From Acetobacter pasteurianus subsp. pasteurianus LMG 1262 = NBRC 106471 (GTDB lineage: Bacteria; Pseudomonadota; Alphaproteobacteria; Acetobacterales; Acetobacteraceae), in the NCBI RefSeq assembly GCF_000285275.1, contig NZ_CADO01000139.1, forward strand, positions 124,001 through 188,000: a stretch of DNA of 64,000 nucleotides, in the 5' to 3' direction. The position numbers and the translations under genes were made by a program. The first letter of the stretch is position 1, and each line of letters begins with the position of its first letter. Below the pieces are notes generated by a model. That model saw only the letters and a list, made by a program, of their open reading frames with translations. It had not been told where the DNA came from and did not search any database. This document shows positions 36,120 through 45,313 of this stretch, one piece after another.

Positions 36120-37069
36120 TGTTCCAGCTCCGCTTAAGACAGAAAGTGAAACCTCTTATTTCTCTGCGTTACGCAGATGAATGGGTTGGATTTCTTGTTC
36201 TTCTCAGCCTTGTTATTTTTGCAGGCGCGGTGATTGAAGCCGGTGTGCTGCGAGACTGGCTTACCCCGCCTGCGCGCTTGCGCGTGGTGCTGCCAGCTTC
36301 TGGCGTGGGTGGCCTTACGGTTGGGGGGGATGTGCAGCTTATGGGGGCGCATGCTGGTACCATCCGTTCCATCAAGCTCAATCCGTCAGGCAGTATGTAT
36401 GCGCTGGTGGATCTGGACCCGCAGGCCAAACCGTTCATCCGGCGCGATAGTTCAGCCATTATCCGCAAACAGCTTATTGTAACCGGTGCTGCTTATCTGG
36501 ACCTCAGCCGTGGGCATGGGGAACCTATGGATTGGAGCTACGCTGTTGTAAGTGCAACGCCTGCTCCCAACCCGGCAGACCAGATTACCGCCACACTTAA
36601 CAGTATTCAGGCGGAAATCATGCCCGCACTGGCAAGTGCCCGGCACATGATGGCGCAGCTTGATGGCACCATTAGCGATATGCACGCAGGCAAAGGCACC
36701 GTTGGGCAGTTGATGACGAATGATCAGCTGATCAAGCAGGCCGAAGCCACCATTGTTTCGCTTAATGGAGTGATTGACCGCCTGAAACCGATTGAAAACC
36801 AGATTTCCGGCATTATGAACAAAACCGATGCCACGGTGGCAAACCTGAAAGGGGCCTCGCGCGATCTGAAGGGCGCCACACCGCATCTGCCGGGAATTGC
36901 GGCTAATCTGGATGCCAGCACCGCAGATCTGCCAGCATTGCTGGCGCAGGCGCAAACCACGCTTTACGGGCTGGAAAAACTAACAGACCAACTGCGCGGC
37001 ATGTGGCTGCTGGGGGGACAAAAAGTGGTACGGCATAACCGTCTGTCACCAAAGCAGGTGCGGCCATGA
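36119..37069 (+). CDS. MCE domain protein (MlaD-like)
   Basis: This 316-residue protein has one N-terminal membrane helix (about 22-42) and an MCE domain (about 55-135: LRVVLPASGVGGLTVGGDVQ, then AGTIRSIKLNP and SSAIIRKQLIVTGAAYLDLS). A long helical C-terminal region (about 160-300) follows, likely forming the periplasmic tube or needle of such proteins. MCE rings carry phospholipids across the periplasm. Its ATG overlaps the ATPase-like stop by one base (TAATG), and its own stop overlaps the lipoprotein gene. Confidence 0.92.
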   Translation: MFQLRLRQKVKPLISLRYADEWVGFLVLLSLVIFAGAVIEAGVLRDWLTPPARLRVVLPASGVGGLTVGGDVQLMGAHAGTIRSIKLNPSGSMYALVDLDPQAKPFIRRDSSAIIRKQLIVTGAAYLDLSRGHGEPMDWSYAVVSATPAPNPADQITATLNSIQAEIMPALASARHMMAQLDGTISDMHAGKGTVGQLMTNDQLIKQAEATIVSLNGVIDRLKPIENQISGIMNKTDATVANLKGASRDLKGATPHLPGIAANLDASTADLPALLAQAQTTLYGLEKLTDQLRGMWLLGGQKVVRHNRLSPKQVRP

Positions 37070-38004
37070 GGTATTTTTCTCCCGCTGCGGCTGTTTTGTG
37101 CCTGCCTTTGCTGCTGGCTGGGTGCGGTGGTGCTGCACAGGATAAACCCACCGCGCAGGATGATGCCGCGTGGGATCAGGCCATGACAGCCGGGCGAGAT
37201 TCCTTTGAGCTCGGGCGTTATACCGTAGCCGTTACGCAGTATCGCAAAGCAGCAGATCTGGCTTTGCTGCGAGATGATGCAAGCGCGATAACCGAGGCCG
37301 GGTATGATCTGGCAGTTGCCCAATTAGCCGCAAATACGCCGGATAAAGCGTTGCAAACAGCGCAAGCTACACGGCAGGCCGCTGGTGTGCGTGGGCAAAC
37401 GCAGCTTTATTCGCTTGATCTGGTAGAGGCCGCTGCACATTACAGGCTGGGCCATTACAGTTCGGCCATATCATCTGCCACGCAGGCCATGCAGTCATCC
37501 GATAGTGCATTGGCAGGCAGGGCGGCTTTGGTGCTGGGGCTTGCGGCCGATGCGCAATCCGATAGCGCAAATCAGCAAAAAGCTGCGGCTTATCTTGGCA
37601 GCCTTAAAAAGCCGCTTTCGACCACGCAGCAGGCAGATCAGGCAGAAATTCAGGCCCGTGTGCTGCGCCAATCCGCACCACAGCAGGCGGAAGCTTTGGC
37701 CGTGCAGGCAGCAGATCTACGGCGTAACGATGGCTCCTACCGTGATATGGCGCGCGCACTGGCACTTGCTGCGCGCATTGCTTCTGCTCAGGGTGACCAG
37801 CAAAAGGCCCGTGCGCTGTGGGAGCGTGCAGCACAAAGTGCAGCGGCGCAGTCTAGCGGCTTGAACCGGATGGATGCGCAAACTCTGGCGCATGGTTCCA
37901 TCAACAAAGGCAACTACGTACCGCCCGAAGATGATGCTGCAGCATGGGCGCGGGATGCCGGGGGTGTTTCCCTCCGTCCGTTTGAAGATAAAGACGCACA
38001 GTAA
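37066..38004 (+). CDS. Lipoprotein with TPR-like repeats
   Basis: This 312-residue protein has a signal peptide with lipobox LLAGC (Cys at 20), so it is lipid-anchored in the envelope. The mature part is Ala/Gln-rich and helical. TPR-like units include AGRDSFELGRYTVAVTQYRKA and AHYRLGHYSSAISSATQAM. It starts inside the MCE gene stop (ATGA) and ends the operon. In related systems an outer-membrane lipoprotein (MlaA or ABC-type auxiliary lipoprotein) completes the lipid path; this one is different and may be a scaffold at the far end. No name is assigned. Confidence 0.82.
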   Translation: MRYFSPAAAVLCLPLLLAGCGGAAQDKPTAQDDAAWDQAMTAGRDSFELGRYTVAVTQYRKAADLALLRDDASAITEAGYDLAVAQLAANTPDKALQTAQATRQAAGVRGQTQLYSLDLVEAAAHYRLGHYSSAISSATQAMQSSDSALAGRAALVLGLAADAQSDSANQQKAAAYLGSLKKPLSTTQQADQAEIQARVLRQSAPQQAEALAVQAADLRRNDGSYRDMARALALAARIASAQGDQQKARALWERAAQSAAAQSSGLNRMDAQTLAHGSINKGNYVPPEDDAAAWARDAGGVSLRPFEDKDAQ

Positions 38005-38020
38005 AACGTGTAAGGTGTAA

Positions 38021-39409
38021 GTGGCTGGGGCAATGCAGCGGAACCTGATTATTGCGCGCTGTGGTGCCCACTCCCTGCACCCGGAATGGCTGAAAGGGAG
38101 CGTGCCAGAATGGGATCTGGTTTTATGTCCATTTCAACCTGTAGATATGCAGGGCCTACCCGGCCAGATGGTGCCGGGCCATAAATGGGATGGCCTGTAT
38201 CGTTTTCTAACAGAATGGGATGGCTGGAAGCAGTACGACTATATCTGCTTTCCGGATGATGATTTGCGCGCCACGGCAGAAACGTGGAACCACTTTTTTG
38301 CAGCGTGCAGGCAGTATAACGCCAAACTGGCAGCGCCGGCTCTTACGCCGGGTTCTTTCTGTAGTCATCTTTCCACATTGCAGAATAAAAACTTTGTGGC
38401 GCGTGCCTCTACATTTGCAGAAATCATGGCCCCCTGCATGCAGCGGGTTTTTTTGCATCAGGCACTGCCAACCTTCCGCTTTTCACGCGCAGGCACAGGG
38501 TTTGGGCTGGATCTGCTGTGGCCCATGATGCTTGGTTGGCGCGATATATGGATAATGGATGCCACCCCGGTAGAACATACACGCCCGGTAGGGCAGCAGC
38601 GCTCTTCCGCATTGGGGGAAATCAGTCAGTATGATTTTCGTTTCATTGCGGGTTTGGGCGTGGTTGGGGCTACGTGGTCTTACGGTGGATATACCCAGCA
38701 AGGCACGTATCTGGATTATCATGATAGTCGTTTTGCTGAACTTTATCGGCAAGGCTATGCCTATGTACAGCAGCACTATCCGCAATATTGGGCGGAGGTT
38801 TGTGCGTTTCAGCCAAGTGCACCTCCGCAACTGAGTACGCAGGCGCTTGATAAGCTGGAACAGGCCTTGTTTCATTTAAACAAGGATGCCGGGAATATTC
38901 TTTCTCGCCACCGGCCCGCCATGTTGTCCACCGTATCTCAATGGTCATGGTCTCATGATGCCGCGCGTGAAGCCTCTGGTGGCAACGATGGGCTGATAAA
39001 CGGCGGCTACGGTTTTCATACAGATTTTGAAGATGATCCGTGGTGGCAGGTTGATCTGGAGCAGATGTGCAAGGTGCAAGAAGTTGTGCTGTACAATCGG
39101 CTGGATCAAAAAGAATGCTGTGTGCAGCTTGATATTCTTGTTTCGCATAACGGCACGGATTGGCACACGGTTTTTACCAAACGGGATGATACGCATTTTG
39201 GCGGAGCGGATTCCCAGCCTTTGCATGTGGTTTTGTCCAAACCTGTTATGGCGCGTTTTGTGCGTGTGCAGGCGCTTGGGCACACGGTGCTGCATCTGGA
39301 TCAGGTAGAAGTGATAGGCACGCCCGGCAGCATGAGGGCGCAAAATGGCTTTTTTGAAAAACTTATCTACAAAACCGCACGTTTTCTAAAAGCAGGGCGT
39401 TCTGAATAA
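38021..39409 (+). CDS. DUF707 glycosyltransferase-like protein fused to an F5/8C (discoidin) domain
   Basis: This 462-residue protein has two parts. Residues 1-260 match DUF707, including RNLIIARCGAHSLHPEWL at the N-terminus, a DxD-like CFPDDDLRAT and GTGFGLDLLWPMML; the family looks like a nucleotide-sugar transferase fold. Residues about 300-440 form an F5/8 type C (discoidin) carbohydrate-binding domain: NDGLINGGYGFHTDFEDDPWWQV is its typical start, then VVLYNRLDQ and RFVRVQALG. I chose the GTG at 38021 with AAGG five bases before it; ATG 38033 is an alternative. A role in surface glycan assembly is plausible but unproven. Confidence 0.82.
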   Translation: MAGAMQRNLIIARCGAHSLHPEWLKGSVPEWDLVLCPFQPVDMQGLPGQMVPGHKWDGLYRFLTEWDGWKQYDYICFPDDDLRATAETWNHFFAACRQYNAKLAAPALTPGSFCSHLSTLQNKNFVARASTFAEIMAPCMQRVFLHQALPTFRFSRAGTGFGLDLLWPMMLGWRDIWIMDATPVEHTRPVGQQRSSALGEISQYDFRFIAGLGVVGATWSYGGYTQQGTYLDYHDSRFAELYRQGYAYVQQHYPQYWAEVCAFQPSAPPQLSTQALDKLEQALFHLNKDAGNILSRHRPAMLSTVSQWSWSHDAAREASGGNDGLINGGYGFHTDFEDDPWWQVDLEQMCKVQEVVLYNRLDQKECCVQLDILVSHNGTDWHTVFTKRDDTHFGGADSQPLHVVLSKPVMARFVRVQALGHTVLHLDQVEVIGTPGSMRAQNGFFEKLIYKTARFLKAGRSE

Positions 39410-39549
39410 AAACTAAGCGTTTTATTATGTTTTTTATGGGAACTTGCAGGGGTTCCATGCAGAAATGTTGAGGCACACGCACGCTGTGCCGTGTATCACC
39501 GCACTATAGGGCGCATCCCCATACCGGGCCGGTGCGTGGAGCGGTGATT

Positions 39550-40566
39550 ATGAAAAGACTATTGCGAAGGTACAGAAAGAAAAGCCAGCTAGATAAGGAA
39601 ATTCGTCACACGCCGCTGGAGGATGTGGGCGGATCTTCCACGGCGCAGAAGAAGAAGGAAGGCGGACGTTTTTCTTTAAGCACGCGTGAAGCCGCCAAGC
39701 GTTTTAGAGCCCACGCGCTGGTGGAAGAAAAAGGCCACCACGATGTTGTGCGTGTGGGGCTGAAGGACAGCGTATGGACAGATCTGTACCATCACGCCCT
39801 TACAGCAAGCTGGCCCGCATTTACGGCTGTGGCTGTGTTTTCTTACCTGCTTATCAATTTTATATTTGCGCTGCTGTATATGGTGGCACCTGACCAGATT
39901 ACGAGTGATGGTCAGCATACTCTGCTTTCACTGTTCTTTTTTAGTGTGCAAACGCTTTCCACCGTGGGTTACGGGGGCATGACACCCGTTGGCATTTATG
40001 CCAATGCCATTGTCTCGTTGGAAGTGTTTATCGGCATGATGCTGACAGCCGTGGCAACGGGTTTGCTTTTTGCCCGTTTTGCACGCCCACGTGCGCGTAT
40101 CATGTTCAGTAATACCGCTGTTGTCAGCAGTGAAAGTGGTATTCCCGCACTGTGTATTCGCATTGCCAACTTGCGTGTTAGCGTCATTCTTTCAGTGGAT
40201 GTAGAAGTAGCGCTTTCCCGCTTGGTTATGGGGGAAAATGGGCATCTGGTGCGCAAGTTTGACCAGCTCCTGCTTGTGCAGTCTCATGTGCCAGTGCTGC
40301 GGTTTGCTTTTGTTATGGCGCATGTAATCGGCCCAGATAGCCCCTTACACGGCAAGACAATGGCGGAACTGGAAGCCGAAGAAGCCGAAATTATTGTAAC
40401 AGTTACCGGCACGGATGAAGCCTTGGGCCAAACCGTATTTGCCAGAACGGCGTACAGGTTTGACCGCGTGCGCAATAACCATCGGTTTGTAGATATTGTG
40501 GTTTCCCGCCCAGATGGCCGTATTGCAGTGGATTATACGCGCTTCCATGATGTGGAGCAGCACTAG
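39550..40566 (+). CDS. Kir-type (KirBac) potassium channel
   Basis: This 338-residue protein has a basic cytoplasmic N-terminus, an outer helix (about 88-112), a pore helix, the selectivity filter TVGYG (138-142) and an inner helix (about 152-176). A C-terminal immunoglobulin-like cytoplasmic domain follows, with RIMFSNTAVVSSESGIPALC and VTVTGTDEALGQTV typical of inward rectifiers. Two membrane helices and the filter place it in the KirBac family. The ATG at 39550 has GTGGAG upstream; an upstream GTG is less likely. It converges on the FUSC gene with a gap of only three bases. Confidence 0.92.
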   Translation: MKRLLRRYRKKSQLDKEIRHTPLEDVGGSSTAQKKKEGGRFSLSTREAAKRFRAHALVEEKGHHDVVRVGLKDSVWTDLYHHALTASWPAFTAVAVFSYLLINFIFALLYMVAPDQITSDGQHTLLSLFFFSVQTLSTVGYGGMTPVGIYANAIVSLEVFIGMMLTAVATGLLFARFARPRARIMFSNTAVVSSESGIPALCIRIANLRVSVILSVDVEVALSRLVMGENGHLVRKFDQLLLVQSHVPVLRFAFVMAHVIGPDSPLHGKTMAELEAEEAEIIVTVTGTDEALGQTVFARTAYRFDRVRNNHRFVDIVVSRPDGRIAVDYTRFHDVEQH

Positions 40567-40569
40567 GGT

Positions 40570-42774
40570 TTAGGCCGCTAACTGATCTGGGGCGTTGGTA
40601 AGATGAAAGCGCCGGGTCACATCCATAAATGTGGCATGGGCTGTAAACTCATGCCGCAATACTTCCAGCGCCCCAATAGCCCGCACAAGGTCTATTTGCC
40701 GAGAGAGATTTCGTTCTGCCATGGCAGCCGGTAAAAGGGCTTGCATAGCTTGGGCAGAAGCAAGGGCAGGGGCCTGTGTGTAGCCTTTTATGTGGCTGAT
40801 TGTTTCCAACACATGTGTAATCTGCTGGTGTTGATTGGCAGATAAAAGCTTGTGAGACAGCACATTGTGCAGGCGTAAAATCAGCAGGCCGGTTGTCATC
40901 GCGCTCATGGCGCCTGTCAGATAGGCTTCCACCAAAGCGTTTGGGTGCGTGCCAGCATGGCGAATAATCTGCGCAAGCCTGTCTCCCGAACGGGCAATCC
41001 ACTGGGCAGATGTAAATGTTAGGCGGCCTTTGGCCATCAGGCGCAGATCATGCACCATTCTGCGGCGGAGCCTCCAGCGTTCTCCGGCAGGGTCAAACGG
41101 CAACACAAGGCGGAAAGCCCATATTCCCAGACCAATACCCAGAACAACCGCGGGGGTGGTATTAAACCACGTTATTTCATCCATGCGGGTGTGGTTGGCT
41201 GGCCCAACCATAAAGGGCAGGAAGTTGTTATAGGCTGCCGCTGTGCCCGCAATACTGCCGGGCGCGCGCAAAGCCAGCCCACCTACCAGCATGGGAAAAA
41301 AGAGTGAGGCCAGCAATGTTTCCACCCCAGATTGCTGAGGTAGCACCACAAAGCTGAGAATGAACGAAATAACAGCCGCCCATACCGCACCGCGGAAAAA
41401 GCCGCTGGCTGCATGCACAGGGTCTTCAAATGAAGAAAAGCGCGTGGTGGTTACAGCCACAAACATGGCAAGTGTAGAGCCATCGGGCCATGCCGTTACT
41501 TCCCATAACAAACCACCTGCGCAAATGGCGGCTGCGGAGCGGATGCCGTTATTGGTGGCCAGCAGAACATCTTTTTCAGGTGAGCGGTCAAACCGGAAGT
41601 GGTCCGTCCTCTTGGGCATCTGGGTGGCAATAAAGTGCTCCAGAACAAGGTCCAGTTCCATCAGGAGCTTGGCCAAAGCAGATTCCAGAATACGCCCTTC
41701 AAGCAGATCACGCCGTTGCTGTTGGGTGGAAGGGAGATCTTGTTGTTGCAAAATCTGGAACCGTACAAGCCGCTCTATGCCACGTTGTTGGCTGCGGGTG
41801 CGGTAAAGCCGAATTTGAGCGCGCGCCCGTGCTGCCGCAATAAGGGTGGCATCTTGTTCCAGCTCTGTTGGCAATGAGGTAAGAAGCGCGCAGATATCAT
41901 CAATAGCCTGCTGGAAATCTGCGGGAACAGGGGCTGCCGCCTGCATATGAATGTTGAGTGTGATGCCGCGCGCCAAAAAGGCGGAAACAGCATTCAGGCT
42001 GGCGCGTGCGTGGTCTCCCGCATGGTTGTGGGGCCCCATTTCAATTTCACTAAACTCGGTTTGATCTGCCAAAGAGGGAATGCTCCCTAGCAAGGCGCGG
42101 GAGCGTAGCAGCCCATCGGGCTGGTTGCGTAACAACCCCTGCACACCTGCACATGCCCCTTGCAGCGCGCCCAGTAGGCGCTCTCGCATTTCCTGTTGGG
42201 CCACGTGTTCAAGGCGCGGGGCAAACAGGGCGGCCAATAGGCTTTCACACACAATACCAAGTGTAATGTAGGTGGTGCGGGAAAGCGCAATCATAAACAC
42301 GTTGTCAGGCTGGTTGGCAGCACTCAGCACAATAATGGTGGTGGTGAAGGAGACCAGCACTAATGCGTAAGACCGAAAATTGCGCAGAAAGGTTGCAATG
42401 GCACAGCAACCACCTGCCCATATGGCCAGAAAGGGAAAAACAAGCCCCGGCTCCTGCGGAAAAGCCGCCAGAAACGCCACCCCCGCCACCGCACCAATAC
42501 AGGTGCCAATCAACCGCCATTTGGCTTTGGAGAGGCTTTGCCCGCGAGAGTTCTGTGCCACAATCCATGTGGTCATGGCGGCCCATTGGGGGCTGTCCAT
42601 TTCCATCCACAGGGCCAGGCTTAAAGCAATAAAGGCCGCTACGGTGGTGCGCAGAGCAAAACCCAGATCAGCCGGGGCGGGCGCAATCAGCCATGCCAGC
42701 GGAAAGGAAGACCCGCTGTGTATTTTGGCATGCAGGCCGCGATACCATTGTAATGGAAATGAAAATGAAACCAC
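40570..42774 (-). CDS. FUSC family efflux protein (copy A)
   Basis: This 734-residue protein of the FUSC/aromatic acid exporter family has two blocks of about five to six membrane helices (residues about 25-180 and 400-530) separated by cytoplasmic regions. Members such as AaeB export aromatic carboxylic acids. The N-terminal core SPQWAAMTTWIVAQNSRGQS is nearly identical to copy B (DPQWAAMTVWIVAQGSRGES), so the two arose by duplication. Start is GTG. No membrane-fusion partner is adjacent. A 12-base palindrome lies 28 bases upstream, and a terminator separates it from copy B. Confidence 0.9.
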   Translation of the reverse strand: MVSFSFPLQWYRGLHAKIHSGSSFPLAWLIAPAPADLGFALRTTVAAFIALSLALWMEMDSPQWAAMTTWIVAQNSRGQSLSKAKWRLIGTCIGAVAGVAFLAAFPQEPGLVFPFLAIWAGGCCAIATFLRNFRSYALVLVSFTTTIIVLSAANQPDNVFMIALSRTTYITLGIVCESLLAALFAPRLEHVAQQEMRERLLGALQGACAGVQGLLRNQPDGLLRSRALLGSIPSLADQTEFSEIEMGPHNHAGDHARASLNAVSAFLARGITLNIHMQAAAPVPADFQQAIDDICALLTSLPTELEQDATLIAAARARAQIRLYRTRSQQRGIERLVRFQILQQQDLPSTQQQRRDLLEGRILESALAKLLMELDLVLEHFIATQMPKRTDHFRFDRSPEKDVLLATNNGIRSAAAICAGGLLWEVTAWPDGSTLAMFVAVTTTRFSSFEDPVHAASGFFRGAVWAAVISFILSFVVLPQQSGVETLLASLFFPMLVGGLALRAPGSIAGTAAAYNNFLPFMVGPANHTRMDEITWFNTTPAVVLGIGLGIWAFRLVLPFDPAGERWRLRRRMVHDLRLMAKGRLTFTSAQWIARSGDRLAQIIRHAGTHPNALVEAYLTGAMSAMTTGLLILRLHNVLSHKLLSANQHQQITHVLETISHIKGYTQAPALASAQAMQALLPAAMAERNLSRQIDLVRAIGALEVLRHEFTAHATFMDVTRRFHLTNAPDQLAA

Positions 42775-42801
42775 GCAGCCAGACGCCCCAGATTGAAGGG
42801 G

Positions 42802-42813
42802 TTGTTATAACAA
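42802..42813. promoter_or_regulatory. 12-base palindrome upstream of FUSC copy A
   Basis: TTGTTATAACAA is a perfect palindrome 28 bases before the GTG start of copy A, at the position expected for a promoter -10 region or an operator. No regulator gene lies next to it. Confidence 0.4.
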
Positions 42814-42830
42814 TTTCTTGAGCATCTGAC

Positions 42831-42865
42831 AAAAAAAGAGCCGGAACAAAAGCCCGGCTCTTTAA
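42831..42865 (-). terminator. Rho-independent terminator after FUSC copy B
   Basis: AAAGAGCCGG and CCGGCTCTTT pair perfectly around a 9-base loop. Read leftward the stem is followed by a run of T (A-run at 42831-42837). It lies just after the stop of copy B, so the two FUSC genes are separate transcription units. Confidence 0.85.
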
Positions 42866-42885
42866 CAGCTTGATTTGAAGGGTAT

Positions 42886-45072
42886 TTACACGGCCCGATA
42901 GGGCTTGGAGGCATCCAAAAACACAGCGTTGGCGTCCAATTCGTGCGAAACCACAATCAGGTAGGCAATGGCGCGTGTCAGCTCAATACGGGTGGAAATA
43001 TTGGGCTCCATGGCTTCCATACGGCGGAGGGCAGATGTTGCAACCCGCGCAGCATGTGCCGTATGGCCGTATTTGCCGGTAAAGCGGCTCATACGCTTCA
43101 TAACAATTTCAATGGCGCGTTTGGCTGGCGGTGGAATCTGGTTGCGTTTTAGCAGGGTGCGCAAACGGATAATGTTTAGCCCGATGGTCATTGCTGCCAG
43201 CGTGCCCTGCAAACACCCTTCAATAGTGGGGGAAGGCGTGGGGCCAGCGTGGCGGATCAGGCGGGCAAACCTATCAATATTGCGGCCAATCCAGTCTCGC
43301 GTTTCGGGCATAGGCTCGGCAGATGCCAGTGTGCGCAGATCATGCAGCATAATGCGGCGCATGCGCCAGCGTTCTGCATTATTGTTGAAGGGGAGCACGG
43401 CCCGGAAAATCAGCACGGCAAAAAACACGCCCAGCAGTACGGCTGCGGTGGAATTGAACCATCCGATTTCGTTCTGACGCCCTTGGTTAAGGGGATGCAC
43501 AAAGTTGGGCAGCAGCAGCGTATAGGCCGCAGAATGCAGGGCTGTGCCAGCATTACGGGCAGCAAGGCCACCAGCAATCATGGGTATGGCGAGTGAGCCC
43601 ACCAGCATTTCGTAATCTGCCTGCGTGGGCAGTACAAGAAACACCAGAAAGAACGAAACAACAGCCGCCCATATGCCACCCACCATGAATTGTGATGAGG
43701 CGACAACGGGGTTTTCTCGGGTTGCAAACAGCCCGCAAACAATGGCCACAAAGGTAATAAAGCCCAAACCTGCGGGCCACGCTGTACATTCCCACACCAG
43801 CCCGGCAGCCGTAATGGCCACCATGGCGCGCACACCGTTATAAACGGCCTCGCGCTTATCTACGTGGGCTTGCAGGCGGAAGTGGAAGTGATCCCCACGG
43901 ATAAAGTGCTGGCTGGCATCATATTCCCGGATAGCCTGTTCCAGCTCACCCAGCAGTTCATCCAGCGCGTTGTGCAGAATGCGCCCATCCAGCAGAGCGG
44001 GAATATCTGTATCGTTTGCGGGGTTGTCATCAAACGCCGTGTCAATTTCCTGCGAAAGCGCATCCACCACCCGTTGGTGGCATTCAGCCCGCAGTAATTG
44101 CAGATCGTGCAGCAATTCCTGCACGCTTTCATCGGAATCCAGCCGGTTGGGAACGGTTGTCAGAAACTCGCTCACATGGGCTGCGGTCTCACGGAAAGCG
44201 GGCTGGTCTGTCTGCACATATTGCAGGCGCACCGCCATACCCAAACCGCGTGAAAGCAGCACGGAAACGGCAGCCAGCGCAGCGCGTGCGTGGTCCCCTT
44301 CATGCCCGTGGGGGCCCATTTCCACTTCGGAAAATTCGATCTGATCGTTAATCGAAATCAGCGGGCCAAACATGGCGCGGGAACGCACCAGCGCTTCCTC
44401 ATCTCCCGCCAGCAGGCTGGAAACAGAGGTGGACACGTTGGAAAGTGCGGTGCGCAGTTTATCGCGCATGTTGCGGCGGGCTGTTTCGGCCAGATTATGG
44501 GCAAACAGGCCTGCCAGTGTGCCCTCGCACACAATGCCCAGCACAATGTAAGATGCACGGGACATGGCCGTCATAAACACGTTTTCTGGGTGCGGAATGG
44601 CGCCAATGGCAATAATTGCCGTGGTATAACCGGCCAGCACAAGCGCATAGGAACGGAAGTTGCGCACCAATGTGGCCATGGTGCAGCATGTTCCCACCCA
44701 AATGGACAGAATGGGGAAGAACAGCCACGCATTCTGGTTAAAGGCTGAAATCAGGGTGATGGACATCACCACCCCTATGGCGGTGCCCACCAGACGCCAT
44801 CGGGCTTTGGAAAGACTTTCCCCGCGGGAGCCCTGGGCCACAATCCATACGGTCATGGCGGCCCATTGTGGGTCATCCAGTTCCATCCACAGGGCAATCA
44901 CCAATGCCAGCAGGGCAGCGGCAGTGGTGCGCACGGCAAAACCGATGGCAGCAGGTGTGGGAGAGATCAGCCAAGCAAAAGGCAGCTTCCCGCGTTCACC
45001 CGGCCGGTGCAGGGGGCGGAAATTGCGCAGGGGGCCGATCCGGTCAAGGATAAACATAGGGAGACTGGGCAC
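42886..45072 (-). CDS. FUSC family efflux protein (copy B)
   Basis: This 728-residue paralogue of copy A has the same plan: two membrane blocks (about 35-190 and 405-540) with a long cytoplasmic linker and C-terminal domain. Shared stretches include ARWRLVGTAIGVV-like and RNFRSYALVL segments. A leading GTG at 45072 is given; an ATG five codons later (45057) is equally possible, with no good ribosome binding site for either. The substrate class is inferred as aromatic or other weak organic acids. Such exporters would suit an acid-tolerant bacterium. Confidence 0.9.
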   Translation of the reverse strand: MPSLPMFILDRIGPLRNFRPLHRPGERGKLPFAWLISPTPAAIGFAVRTTAAALLALVIALWMELDDPQWAAMTVWIVAQGSRGESLSKARWRLVGTAIGVVMSITLISAFNQNAWLFFPILSIWVGTCCTMATLVRNFRSYALVLAGYTTAIIAIGAIPHPENVFMTAMSRASYIVLGIVCEGTLAGLFAHNLAETARRNMRDKLRTALSNVSTSVSSLLAGDEEALVRSRAMFGPLISINDQIEFSEVEMGPHGHEGDHARAALAAVSVLLSRGLGMAVRLQYVQTDQPAFRETAAHVSEFLTTVPNRLDSDESVQELLHDLQLLRAECHQRVVDALSQEIDTAFDDNPANDTDIPALLDGRILHNALDELLGELEQAIREYDASQHFIRGDHFHFRLQAHVDKREAVYNGVRAMVAITAAGLVWECTAWPAGLGFITFVAIVCGLFATRENPVVASSQFMVGGIWAAVVSFFLVFLVLPTQADYEMLVGSLAIPMIAGGLAARNAGTALHSAAYTLLLPNFVHPLNQGRQNEIGWFNSTAAVLLGVFFAVLIFRAVLPFNNNAERWRMRRIMLHDLRTLASAEPMPETRDWIGRNIDRFARLIRHAGPTPSPTIEGCLQGTLAAMTIGLNIIRLRTLLKRNQIPPPAKRAIEIVMKRMSRFTGKYGHTAHAARVATSALRRMEAMEPNISTRIELTRAIAYLIVVSHELDANAVFLDASKPYRAV

Positions 45073-45243
45073 GGCGACTATTTTATCCTGACAACGAAAA
45101 ACAGGGAGGAACGCCGCACAGGGTAGCCTGATTCCCTGCTTTTTCCTTGTGGGTTCAGACGCATATCAGCTATCAGTCTTCCGGCGATGAACGCGCGTGG
45201 GATCAGAAATTATTTATAAATCTTGCGCATATAAGCTATCATG

Positions 45244-45284
45244 TTCCCAGATAGAAAAATACTGTGAATATACTATGCTCACAG
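45244..45284 (+). promoter_or_regulatory. Probable promoter with inverted repeat, for the YidB-like gene
   Basis: An AT-rich stretch holds TATACT (45269-45274) as a possible -10 element. It lies inside CTGTGA (45262-45267) and TCACAG (45279-45284), inverted 6-base arms 11 bases apart. The arms recall half-sites of CRP/FNR-type proteins, but the spacing is wrong for CRP. The remaining bases of the 241-base gap show no other feature. Confidence 0.3.
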
Positions 45285-45313
45285 TTGAGGTAAGATAAAC
45301 GAAAGTAGGCGCG

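Noticed and set aside
45262-45284. CRP-binding site upstream of the YidB-like gene
   Set aside because: The arms TGTGA and TCACA are 11 bases apart, not 6; kept only as an inverted repeat over a possible promoter.
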